DNA from: Candidatus Bathyarchaeota archaeon
GTDB lineage: Archaea; Thermoproteota; Bathyarchaeia; Bathyarchaeales; Bathycorpusculaceae
Direction: 5' to 3'
NCBI GenBank assembly: GCA_016649625.1
Contig: JAENXI010000003.1
Location: forward strand, 1-11,274
DNA: 11,274 nucleotides
Within the stretch, counting starts at the first letter, position 1; each line of letters opens with the position of its first letter. Under the pieces are notes generated by a model. The model had not been told where the DNA came from. It saw only the letters and a list, made by a program, of their open reading frames with translations, and did not search any database. Below, piece after piece: positions 1 through 6,847 of this stretch. Made by a program: the position numbers and the translations under genes.

Positions 1-2034
1 GAATTTTGATCTGTCTTCAGCTAAGTCAATATCTTTAGCTGACGTACCTAGAATATTAACTCCAGCTTTTTCAAGCTTCATTGCGAGGTTGTTCGGAATT
101 TGTCCGCCAACACTAGTAATTATTCCCAAAGGATTTTCTTTCTCATAGATGTCAAGTATTCGTTCAAGGGTTAACTCTTCAAAATACAATTTATCGGAAA
201 CATCGTAGTCTGTTGATACGGTTTCTGGATTATAGTTAACCATTATGGCTTCTTGGATATTATTTTTCTTTAAAGCCCAAATTGTATGGACCCCACACCA
301 GTCAAATTCGACGCTTGATCCAATTCTGAAAACTCCAGAACCTAACACAATAACTTTACTAGTGTGATTTGTTAGTTCAATATCATCTTCGTCTCCACCA
401 TAAGTTAAGTATAAATAATTTGTTTTAGCAGGCCATTCAGCCGCTAAAGTATCTATTTGCTTTATCACCGGAATAATATCAGCTTGTTTTCTAAAAGCTC
501 GAATACTCATTTCGTCACTTTGCTGACAAATAGCAATTTGTTCATCAGAGAAACCAATCCGTTTTGCTTCTCTAATGATGTCTACAGCATCAGTATGATC
601 TAGACTCAATGATTGGAGCTTTTTTTCCATGTTAATTATGTTTTGAAGTTTATATAAGAAAAATGGGTCAACACCGCTAAGCTGATAAATTTCTTCAATG
701 GATATACCCAATTTCAAGGCTGTCATCAATTTATAAAGACGTTCATCGGTTGGATTAGCTAAAACATCTTTTATTTGATCTATTGATTCTTTTTCTGTCT
801 CTTCATTGCAAACCAACCCTTTTTTGCCGTTATCTAACATTCTTGTTGCCTTTTGAAGGGCTTCTTCCAAACAACGACCTATTGCCATAACTTCTCCAAC
901 AGAGCGCATTTGAGGTCCAATGTGGCGATCTACATTTTTGAATTTTTGCAGATCCCAACGAGGTATTTTGATTACAACGTAGTCAAGCGCAGGTTCAAAA
1001 CAAGCTGTAGTAACCTCAGTTACTTTGTTGATAAGTTCGGGGAGAAGATAACCGATTGTCAGTTTGGTGGCAATATATGCTAGTGGATAACCAGTTACTT
1101 TGCTTGCTAGTGCTGAACTTCTTGACATCCGCGAGTTAACTTCTATTACTCGGTATTCTTCTGATTTCTGATGTAATGCCCATTGAATATTGCATTCACC
1201 AACTATGCCCAAATGTCGTATGGCGTTCATTGCTGATGAGCGCATTAGATGATATTCCCTATTTGTTAAGGTTTGAGATGGAGCTACAACAATAGAGTCT
1301 CCGGTATGAACACCCATAGGATCCAAGTTTTCCATATTACATACAATTAAACAATTATCAGCATAATCACGCATTACTTCATATTCAAGTTCTTTCCAAT
1401 GACCTACATATTCTTCAACAAGCACTTGGGTTATTCTACTTTGAGCTAAACCTAGCCTAACAATTCTTTTTAAATCCTTATCATTTTTGGCTACGCCTGA
1501 ACCTTTCCCACCAAGAGTATAAGCTACTCTGATTATAACTGGATATCCAATTTCGTGGGCAACTTCTAAGGCTTCATCAATTGAAGTTGCAGCTTTGCTT
1601 GTCAGTGGTAGAACATTAGCTTCAAGCATTACTTTTCTAAAACGTTCTCGATCACTAGTATCCTCTATGGCGCTTACAGGAGTTCCAAGTACTTTAACAT
1701 TATATTTTTTAAAGATCCCCATTTTTGACAGTTCTATTCCACAATTAAGAGCGGTTTGTCCTCCAAAACCTAGAATGACACCGTCAGGTTTTTCTTTTTT
1801 AATTACTTTTTCAACAAACTCTGGAGTTACTGGAAGAAGGTAAACTTTACCAGAAAGACGCGGATCAGTTTGAATAGTAGCAATATTCGGATTAATGAGA
1901 ACAGTCTCTATACCTTCTTCATTTAGAGCTTTAAGACATTGGCTTCCAGAATAATCAAATTCAGCAGCTTCACCAATTTTAATTGCACCGCTCCCTAAAA
2001 CTAGCACTTTTCGTATCCAATCGAACTTTGGCAG
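1..2034 (-). CDS. carB: Carbamoyl-phosphate synthase large subunit (3' end outside window)
   Basis: This is the synthetase subunit that makes carbamoyl phosphate from bicarbonate, ammonia (channelled from CarA) and two ATP, for arginine and pyrimidines; cytosolic. I read 678 codons in one open frame, against about 1060-1080 for the family, so roughly the last third is off the left edge. The first half is complete: a pre-ATP-grasp segment (GSGAIKIGEAAEFDYSGSQ, about residues 14-32), the ATP-grasp with its glycine-rich loop (LGGKGSG, 174-180) and the metal/ATP segment EVNSRMSRSSALASK (298-312). The oligomerisation region follows at about 400-550. The second half then begins at about 559 (VLGSGVFRIGSSVEFDW). 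No ATG, GTG or TTG lies near the expected start. The frame is closed by a stop at 2052-2050, and I place the start at CTG 2034-2032 (LPKFDW...), 9 nt after GGAGG. The next usual codon, GTG at codon 10, would cut into the first strand. Last gene in the window of the argG-argH-carA-carB operon, 1 nt after carA. Its motifs resemble the eukaryotic CAD type more than E. coli CarB. Confidence 0.95.
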   Translation of the reverse strand, partial: MPKFDWIRKVLVLGSGAIKIGEAAEFDYSGSQCLKALNEEGIETVLINPNIATIQTDPRLSGKVYLLPVTPEFVEKVIKKEKPDGVILGFGGQTALNCGIELSKMGIFKKYNVKVLGTPVSAIEDTSDRERFRKVMLEANVLPLTSKAATSIDEALEVAHEIGYPVIIRVAYTLGGKGSGVAKNDKDLKRIVRLGLAQSRITQVLVEEYVGHWKELEYEVMRDYADNCLIVCNMENLDPMGVHTGDSIVVAPSQTLTNREYHLMRSSAMNAIRHLGIVGECNIQWALHQKSEEYRVIEVNSRMSRSSALASKVTGYPLAYIATKLTIGYLLPELINKVTEVTTACFEPALDYVVIKIPRWDLQKFKNVDRHIGPQMRSVGEVMAIGRCLEEALQKATRMLDNGKKGLVCNEETEKESIDQIKDVLANPTDERLYKLMTALKLGISIEEIYQLSGVDPFFLYKLQNIINMEKKLQSLSLDHTDAVDIIREAKRIGFSDEQIAICQQSDEMSIRAFRKQADIIPVIKQIDTLAAEWPAKTNYLYLTYGGDEDDIELTNHTSKVIVLGSGVFRIGSSVEFDWCGVHTIWALKKNNIQEAIMVNYNPETVSTDYDVSDKLYFEELTLERILDIYEKENPLGIITSVGGQIPNNLAMKLEKAGVNILGTSAKDIDLAEDRSKF

Positions 2035-2035
2035 A

Positions 2036-3178
2036 TTAACTAGCCTCCATTAATTTCAAAAATGTTTCAAAGAGAAATTCAGTATCATAAGGGCCAGGAG
2101 CTGCTTCGGGATGCCACTGAACTGCAAATACTGGTTTACTTTCATGTTTTACGCCTTCCACTGTCTTGTCATTGGGATTCATAAACCAGGCTTTTAGAGG
2201 AGTTTTTGCAAGAGATTCATTTTTAATTGCATATCCATGATTTTGAGTAGTTATATAACAGCGATTAGTGATTAAATCTAATGCAGGTTGATTTTGAGAA
2301 CGATGTCCATACTTTAATTTATAGGTGTCTCCACCTAGAGCTAATGTCAATATCTGAGCTCCAAGACATATTCCCATCAAAGGCACTTTTTCAGCTAATT
2401 CTTTTATGCATTCAATTGTATCAACACAATTTTTTGGATCACCAGGACCATTGCTTAGAAAAACACCATCTGGTTTGTATTCCATAACCTCTTTCGCAGA
2501 AAAATCATAAGGGACTCTTATAACATTAATTCCCCGCTTCAAGATGTTTCTAATAATACTATACTTCACTCCACAATCAATTAAGACGATTGTGTGATTA
2601 CCTTTAGCGTCATATTCAACCGGTGTCTTAACAGAAACCTGCTTAACTAAATCTGTTAAATTAGGATCTGAAATATGCTTCACTTCTTTCAAAATGCCAT
2701 CAATGCTTGGCTCATTTTCAGCTTCATAAACTTCAAGTATTCCAAGCATTACACCATAGGTTCTTAATTTCTTGGTTAGATGTCTGGTGTCAACTCCAGA
2801 AATTCCTGGAATTTCTTCATCCAATAACCACTTGTTTAAAGTTTTTGTGGATGCCCAGTGATATGGTTTTTCACAAAGTTCATGAATAACAAGTCCTTTT
2901 GGTTGAATTTTTTCTGACTCAAAGTAAAGTGGAATATTATAATCAAGATCTAAGGGGGGTACTCCGTAGTTGCCTATAAGTGGATAGGTTAGGGTGAGTA
3001 TTTGTCCTTTGTATGAAGGATCTGTTAATGCTTCTGGATAACCAACCATAGATGTTGAAAAGACAACTTCACCTGAAGTTTTTTCTATTGATCCAAAACC
3101 TTTGCCGCGAAAAATGGTACCATCCTCTAATGCTAGAATCGCCTTTTTGTTTTTGCTTAAACTATGTACTGGTACCAA
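2036..3178 (-). CDS. carA: Carbamoyl-phosphate synthase small (glutaminase) subunit
   Basis: The glutamine amidotransferase subunit; it hydrolyses glutamine and passes ammonia to CarB. Length is 380 aa, normal for the family. The N-terminal CarA-specific domain starts at about residue 12 (AILALEDGTIFRGKGFG) and includes the SGEVVFSTSMVGYPEALTDP segment (35-54). The class I amidotransferase domain spans about 195-377. Its catalytic triad is visible: Cys271 in GICLGAQ, and His356 and Glu358 in VQWHPE. The loop NGPGDP (243-248) and GHRSQNQP (291-298) are also present. The residue after GICLG is Ala rather than the common His or Asn, a minor oddity. The start is TTG at 3178-3176: an in-frame TAG at 3190-3188 rules out a longer form, and no ATG or GTG occurs before the conserved domain. 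The gene lies 13 nt after argH and 1 nt before carB, so cotranscription and coupled synthesis of the two subunits are likely. Confidence 0.96.
   Translation of the reverse strand: MVPVHSLSKNKKAILALEDGTIFRGKGFGSIEKTSGEVVFSTSMVGYPEALTDPSYKGQILTLTYPLIGNYGVPPLDLDYNIPLYFESEKIQPKGLVIHELCEKPYHWASTKTLNKWLLDEEIPGISGVDTRHLTKKLRTYGVMLGILEVYEAENEPSIDGILKEVKHISDPNLTDLVKQVSVKTPVEYDAKGNHTIVLIDCGVKYSIIRNILKRGINVIRVPYDFSAKEVMEYKPDGVFLSNGPGDPKNCVDTIECIKELAEKVPLMGICLGAQILTLALGGDTYKLKYGHRSQNQPALDLITNRCYITTQNHGYAIKNESLAKTPLKAWFMNPNDKTVEGVKHESKPVFAVQWHPEAAPGPYDTEFLFETFLKLMEAS
2044..2048 (-). promoter_or_regulatory. Ribosome binding site of carB inside the end of carA
   Basis: On the minus strand GGAGG occupies 2048-2044, inside the Met-Glu-Ala codons at the 3' end of carA. 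It stands 9 nt before CTG at 2034-2032, an ideal distance, and 36 nt or more before the first in-frame GTG. This is the main reason for choosing the CTG start for carB. It also implies translational coupling with carA. Confidence 0.6.
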
Positions 3179-3191
3179 AGCCTTATTCTAC

Positions 3192-4703
3192 CTACAAGTT
3201 TGAATTTTTAAATCTTACGTTTAAAGATAAATCTGAAGAGAGATAAGAAGTAATTATTAACTCCATGGTTTTTTTAGCATCTAAGAGTTTTTGATTTAGA
3301 TTCGTTAAAGTTTTTTGAGCATCTTTGATTTGTTTCTTTTTCGCCAACAAGGCTCTTTTTACTTCAACAGGTGCAGGTCCACCTCTTACATTATGAGCAT
3401 CAACAATTTTCTGTGGATTAATACAATTAGAGATTTGTTTAGCTGAAATTTTTATTTTACAACTAGAAAACATGTTAGAAGTGTTTTGGATCATTTCAGG
3501 TGTTAGATCTACAAATGTTAATTTTTTAGATATTAGCGAGTTTACCAGTGTTCCTACGATTTTGTGGGCTGTCCGGAATGGTATGTGATATTCTCTAGTA
3601 AGTAAATTTGCGACTTCAGTTGCTGCTACAAAACTAGGTTTAGATTTGTCCGAGATATCAGCTATTACTTTCAAATTGGGTAATAGATTAGTCAGAATAA
3701 TCAATGAAGAATCAACAATTTTGATTGAATTCCAAAGATAAGGAGTAATTTGTTGGAAATCAAGATTATAGGTTGTCGGCAATCCTTTTAGAGTTGAGGT
3801 AGCTGCAACAAAATCTCCCAAGATTCTACTGGCGTTTGCCCGTATGATTTCAAGTAATTCTGGATTTTTCTTTTGGGGCATAATACTGCTAGTTGAAGCA
3901 AAATTATCTGGTAAATCAATAACACCAAAATCTGTAGAACTCCAAATAATCAGATCTTCAGATAGGCGACTTAGATTCACTGAAATAAGAGTGAAAACAG
4001 CTATGGTTTCTAGAATGAAATCTCGACTTCCCACAGCATCGATCGAGTTCTCTAAAACCTCATCAAATCCTAAGAGTTCTGCAACTCTGTTTCGATTTAT
4101 CTGGAAACTTGTTGTGGCTAATGCTCCTGCACCTAAAGGACAAAGATTAACTCGTTCATATGTTTGTATGAGTCTTTGTAAATTTCGCTCTAGATTATCA
4201 ATAAATGATAAGAGATAATGTGCAAATGTAACTGGTTGAGCAGGCTGGAGATGAGTATACTCCAAGATGAGAGTGTTAATATGATTTTCAGCTGTTTCAA
4301 CTAAACTTTTTCGCATTTGTAGTATAATATTGATTGAGTTAAGCAACTGTTTTCTAAGCAGTATACGTATTGCTGTAACAACTTGATCGTTTCTACTTTT
4401 GGCAATATGAAGATTACCCCCCACCTCTTCGCCAGTATCTTTCAATATTGATTCTTCAATAGCCATATGAATATCTTCACCGGAGAGAGTAGAAGGATTA
4501 TCTAAAAGTTTTTTTAAGGCTCTAAGAAGAGCAACTCCATCTGATTGTTTAATTATTTCCTGTTCAATTAACATTATAACATGAGCTTGATTAATGAGTA
4601 TAGCAGCATCTGTTAATACTAAATCATCTTTGAATGAAGATGTAAAATTAGCGACATCTTCTCGAATAGATTTTAATCTTCCACCTCTCAACAAGTTTGA
4701 CAA
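3192..4703 (-). CDS. argH: Argininosuccinate lyase
   Basis: Last step of arginine synthesis: argininosuccinate is cleaved to arginine and fumarate by a cytosolic homotetramer of the fumarase/aspartase superfamily. The three family regions are visible (numbering from the upstream ATG): HIAKSRNDQV (105-114), YTHLQPAQP (155-163, with the His that helps acid-base catalysis) and the signature loop TSSIMPQKKNPE (277-288), whose serine is the catalytic acid/base. The frame extends to ATG at 4721 (509 aa), but I prefer TTG at 4703-4701 (503 aa). GGGGGGT lies 9 nt before this TTG, while nothing resembling a ribosome site precedes the ATG. Translation from TTG gives (M)SNLLRGGRL, which matches my recollection of archaeal ArgH N-termini. 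The C-terminal tail after about residue 460 is Lys-rich and helical and ends in about 15 residues of no obvious motif. Second gene of the argG-argH-carA-carB operon. Confidence 0.95.
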   Translation of the reverse strand: MSNLLRGGRLKSIREDVANFTSSFKDDLVLTDAAILINQAHVIMLIEQEIIKQSDGVALLRALKKLLDNPSTLSGEDIHMAIEESILKDTGEEVGGNLHIAKSRNDQVVTAIRILLRKQLLNSINIILQMRKSLVETAENHINTLILEYTHLQPAQPVTFAHYLLSFIDNLERNLQRLIQTYERVNLCPLGAGALATTSFQINRNRVAELLGFDEVLENSIDAVGSRDFILETIAVFTLISVNLSRLSEDLIIWSSTDFGVIDLPDNFASTSSIMPQKKNPELLEIIRANASRILGDFVAATSTLKGLPTTYNLDFQQITPYLWNSIKIVDSSLIILTNLLPNLKVIADISDKSKPSFVAATEVANLLTREYHIPFRTAHKIVGTLVNSLISKKLTFVDLTPEMIQNTSNMFSSCKIKISAKQISNCINPQKIVDAHNVRGGPAPVEVKRALLAKKKQIKDAQKTLTNLNQKLLDAKKTMELIITSYLSSDLSLNVRFKNSNL

Positions 4704-4712
4704 AACAGAGTT

Positions 4713-4719
4713 ACCCCCC
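4713..4719 (-). promoter_or_regulatory. Probable ribosome binding site of argH
   Basis: GGGGGGT on the minus strand at 4719-4713 differs from GGAGGT at one position and stands 9 nt before TTG 4703-4701. It lies inside the frame of the longer alternative start (ATG 4721), which has no such site upstream. It therefore argues for the shorter protein. Confidence 0.45.
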
Positions 4720-4734
4720 ATATGTATACTAAAC

Positions 4735-5961
4735 TTACTCTAAGTCAGTTTTAGCCTCCAAATTCTTATTGATTTTTTGTCGTAATATATTAGCCATTTT
4801 TGTTTGTAAGCCCCATAGTTCAATAAATCCTTTGGAGTATGATTGCTTAAAACCAGTTTTTATGTTATAGTTTACCAAGTTTTTATCATAAAGAGATAGT
4901 TTTGATGACCGACCAACAACTTGAAAACTGCCTTTATAAAGTTTCATGCGAACCTCACCTTCTACTTTTTCTTGAGATTTATTGATGAACGCTTCAAGAT
5001 CTTCTCTAAGTGGATCATTCCAAAGACCTGCATAAACCAGAAAGGTCCATTGAGTATCCACACTTTGTTTAAACATAATCTCGTGACGGGTAAGAACCAT
5101 TTTTTCCAAATCTTTATGAGCTTCAAGCAATACGGTTGCAGCTGGGCATTCGTAGATTTCCCGGGATTTAATGCCGATTAATCGGTCTTCAATATGATCA
5201 ATTCTTCCAACACCATGTTGTCCAGCTATTGTATTCAATGTTGTTATAAGTTGAAGTGGTTCCATGACTTCGTTGTTCAAACTAGTTGGAACACCGGATT
5301 CAAATTTTATAGTCACATATTCAGGAACATTTTTCGCCTTTTCAGGTGAAATCGTCCATTCAAAAGCATCTTCAGGGGGTTCTTGATTAGCATCTTCCAA
5401 AATTCCACATTCAATTGAACGTCCCCATATACTTTGATCAATACTATATTTTTTAGCAGCTTTAGAAACAGAGATTCCTTTTTTTAATGCATAGGCAATT
5501 TCTTCTTCGCGGGTCATGTTCCATTCTCGAATTGGCGCAATTATTTTTAAATTAGGAGCTAGTGAAGCAAAAGAAATATCGAAACGTACTTGATCGTTTC
5601 CTTTACCAGTACAACCATGAGCTAAGCCTGTGGCATTATGTTTCTTTGCAACTTCCACCATTTTATAAACGATAAGTGGACGAGACAAACTTGTACTGAT
5701 TGGGTATTTTCCTTCATATAGAGCATTGGCTTTTATTGCTGGAAAAACATAATTTTTTGCAAATTCTTTTGTAGCATCAATTGAATAATGTTTTAAAACG
5801 CCTAATTTGTTAGCTTTTTCTGCTATTTCTTTCAAATTTTCTTGTTGGCCAACATTAACTGTAACCGTTATTACTTCTGCAGCATATTTTTCTTGGAGCC
5901 ATTTGATTAGAACAGAAGTATCTAATCCACCTGAATATGCCAACACAATTTTTTCTGTCAT
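4735..5961 (-). CDS. argG: Argininosuccinate synthase
   Basis: Condenses citrulline and aspartate with ATP cleavage to AMP and PPi, giving argininosuccinate, the substrate of the next gene product ArgH; cytosolic homotetramer. It is 408 aa from the chosen start, normal for the family. The N-terminal PP-loop ATP pyrophosphatase motif AYSGGLDTS is at residues 8-16. The citrulline/aspartate-binding segments YPISTSLSRPLI (86-97) and AHGCTGKGNDQVRF (114-127) follow. IWGRSIECG and the CPAATVLLEAH segment mark the synthetase domain. The frame stays open to GTG at 6006, but ATG 5961-5959 (MTEKIVLAYSGG) is preferred. It is the usual N-terminus, is preceded by AGGGG at about 8 nt, and the extra 15 residues have no counterpart in the family. 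First gene of the minus-strand operon, divergent from the HTH-ACT gene across a 123-nt region. Confidence 0.97.
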   Translation of the reverse strand: MTEKIVLAYSGGLDTSVLIKWLQEKYAAEVITVTVNVGQQENLKEIAEKANKLGVLKHYSIDATKEFAKNYVFPAIKANALYEGKYPISTSLSRPLIVYKMVEVAKKHNATGLAHGCTGKGNDQVRFDISFASLAPNLKIIAPIREWNMTREEEIAYALKKGISVSKAAKKYSIDQSIWGRSIECGILEDANQEPPEDAFEWTISPEKAKNVPEYVTIKFESGVPTSLNNEVMEPLQLITTLNTIAGQHGVGRIDHIEDRLIGIKSREIYECPAATVLLEAHKDLEKMVLTRHEIMFKQSVDTQWTFLVYAGLWNDPLREDLEAFINKSQEKVEGEVRMKLYKGSFQVVGRSSKLSLYDKNLVNYNIKTGFKQSYSKGFIELWGLQTKMANILRQKINKNLEAKTDLE

Positions 5962-5971
5962 TTTTTGCTTC

Positions 5972-6010
5972 CCCTGTTTCTTGAGAGAAATTATTCCAAC
6001 TACCACAGGG
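5972..6010 (-). repeat. Inverted repeat CCCTGT/ACAGGG in the argG leader
   Basis: CCCTGT at 5972-5977 and ACAGGG at 6005-6010 are perfect 6-base inverse complements separated by 27 nt. On the minus strand the arm nearest argG overlaps its ribosome binding site (AGGGG). If transcription starts upstream of 6010, the leader RNA could fold and mask the site. If it starts near 5993, the repeat could only act as DNA, for example as half-sites of an operator. A six-base match may also be chance. Confidence 0.3.
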
Positions 6011-6013
6011 CAG

Positions 6014-6023
6014 TATTCTTAAA
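6014..6023 (-). promoter_or_regulatory. argG: Putative TATA box for the argG operon
   Basis: On the minus strand TTTAAGAATA (6023-6014) resembles an archaeal TATA box. Transcription would be expected about 25 nt downstream, near 5993, giving a short leader of about 30 nt with the AGGGG ribosome site before ATG 5961. A second AT-rich stretch farther upstream (about 6050-6040) is an alternative. Assigned from position and base pattern only. Confidence 0.35.
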
Positions 6024-6048
6024 GGTTGTGACTTTTTTGTTACATAAT

Positions 6049-6060
6049 AAGCTTTAAGTG
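6049..6060 (+). promoter_or_regulatory. Putative TATA box for the HTH-ACT/thrC operon
   Basis: AAGCTTTAAGTG contains a TATA-like TTTAAG centred about 29 nt before ATG 6085, with purine-rich AAGC at the BRE position. That spacing fits a leaderless or near-leaderless archaeal transcript. It agrees with the absence of any GGAGG-like site before the ATG (the bases just before it are TATTGCACC). It lies between the two divergent genes. Confidence 0.35.
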
Positions 6061-6084
6061 TACCAAACGATACATTATTGCACC

Positions 6085-6663
6085 ATGACTATCGCTAAAA
6101 ATGTGAGAAAACACCTTCGAAACAAACCATATTTACTAGAAGCGTTAGAAAAGGGAATAGTAAATCTTAGCGAACTATCTAGACAAGTGCAAGAAGAACT
6201 AGCAACAAAAAACACGAGTGCTGTAAAAGCGGCTCTAAGAAGATTTGCAGAAGACCTACAGAAGCATAAACAAAAAAGAGAGGAAAAAGTTCTAGAAGTT
6301 TTAAAAAAGAGCGTATTAGTTGTTTATGATAGAAAATCAGTAATCATTACAAGTAAAGAGATTAGTGTTAAAAACGGGATGAAAGTGGATCTTCCCGACA
6401 AGTTTGTTTACCTTTTAGATAAGAAAGATTTACCTGAAAGAGTCAATGCATTAGTCAAACATGATAATTGCACAATGATAGTTATACACTCTCCAAAAGA
6501 GCTAGAAGCAACGCCAGGGGTAGTTGCATTTCTAACAACATTACTATCAGAACAAAAAGTAAATGTTATAGAATTTATTTCTTGTTGGACCGAAACAATT
6601 ATCGTTGTAGAAAAAAAGGATAGTTTCAAAGCTTATGAAGTTTTGTCCAACATGGTGTGTTAA
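6085..6663 (+). CDS. Putative HTH-ACT domain transcriptional regulator
   Basis: A 192-aa soluble protein with no signal peptide or membrane segment. Residues about 10-60 are helical and basic (KPYLLEALEKGIVNLSEL, then TSAVKAALRRF) and look like a winged helix-turn-helix. A charged helix rich in Lys and Glu (58-75) links to a beta-rich middle (VLVVYDRKSVIITSKEIS, about 77-94). The C-terminal part (about 129-190) has the alternating pattern of an ACT domain: strand TMIVIHS, helix PGVVAFLTTLLSEQ, strand VNVIEFISCW, strand ETIIVVEKKD, helix SFKAYEVLSNM. It resembles the ACT domains of aspartokinase. I do not recognise a named gene. DNA binding plus amino-acid sensing is inferred from this domain pair and from its position between the argG operon and thrC-hom-aspartokinase. 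The frame extends back to GTG 6058, but ATG 6085 fits the TATA spacing and gives a conserved-looking MTIAKNVRKHL start. Confidence 0.75.
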   Translation: MTIAKNVRKHLRNKPYLLEALEKGIVNLSELSRQVQEELATKNTSAVKAALRRFAEDLQKHKQKREEKVLEVLKKSVLVVYDRKSVIITSKEISVKNGMKVDLPDKFVYLLDKKDLPERVNALVKHDNCTMIVIHSPKELEATPGVVAFLTTLLSEQKVNVIEFISCWTETIIVVEKKDSFKAYEVLSNMVC

Positions 6664-6664
6664 A

Positions 6665-6820
6665 ATGCAATTAAATTGGTTTAATCTAGACTATCAACCC
6701 AAAAAACATTATTTAAATTTAATACAACAAAAAATCAAAAAAGATGACAAAAAGTTTACTATCACATCTTTTAGCTTAGAAGATATAATAATATCTAAAC
6801 AAGCACATTCAACAAAATAG
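6665..6820 (+). CDS. Small hypothetical protein, 51 aa
   Basis: This ORF begins with ATG 1 nt after the regulator's TAA and ends 27 nt before thrC. GGTG lies about 6 nt upstream of the ATG, a partial ribosome site. The product is hydrophilic and basic, with a Lys-rich middle (QQKIKKDDKK) followed by a short hydrophobic stretch (FTITSFSLEDIIIS). It has no Cys, no membrane segment and no motif I recognise. The spacing suggests cotranslation with the regulator, but very AT-rich codon use and short length leave open that it is a spurious ORF filling an operon gap. An in-frame ATG at 6635 would overlap the regulator and is less likely. It is not a threonine-leader peptide: it has only 3 Thr, not in a run. 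Confidence 0.45.
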   Translation: MQLNWFNLDYQPKKHYLNLIQQKIKKDDKKFTITSFSLEDIIISKQAHSTK

Positions 6821-6847
6821 AAAGATTATTCTTATGGAGAAATCATT

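Noticed and set aside
3844..4218. 124-codon plus-strand ORF opposite argH
   Set aside because: It lies wholly inside the well-supported argH frame, has low-complexity Ser/Arg-rich translation and no family features; an antisense shadow.
5962..6006. GTG start at 6006 for argG
   Set aside because: The 15 added residues precede the standard MTEKIVLAYSGG start, which has its own AGGGG ribosome site.
6039..6080. Near-direct repeats TACATAATAAGC / TACATTATTGC in the divergent promoter region
   Set aside because: The match is imperfect and made of AT-rich bases that recur by chance at this composition; not enough to call an operator.
6058..6084. Upstream GTG start giving a 201-aa HTH-ACT protein
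   Set aside because: The extra nine residues are not family-like, and the TATA-like box at 6053-6060 would overlap that start.
6665..6820. Threonine-attenuation leader peptide upstream of thrC
   Set aside because: The peptide has no run of Thr or Ile codons, and no hairpin with a T-run precedes thrC.
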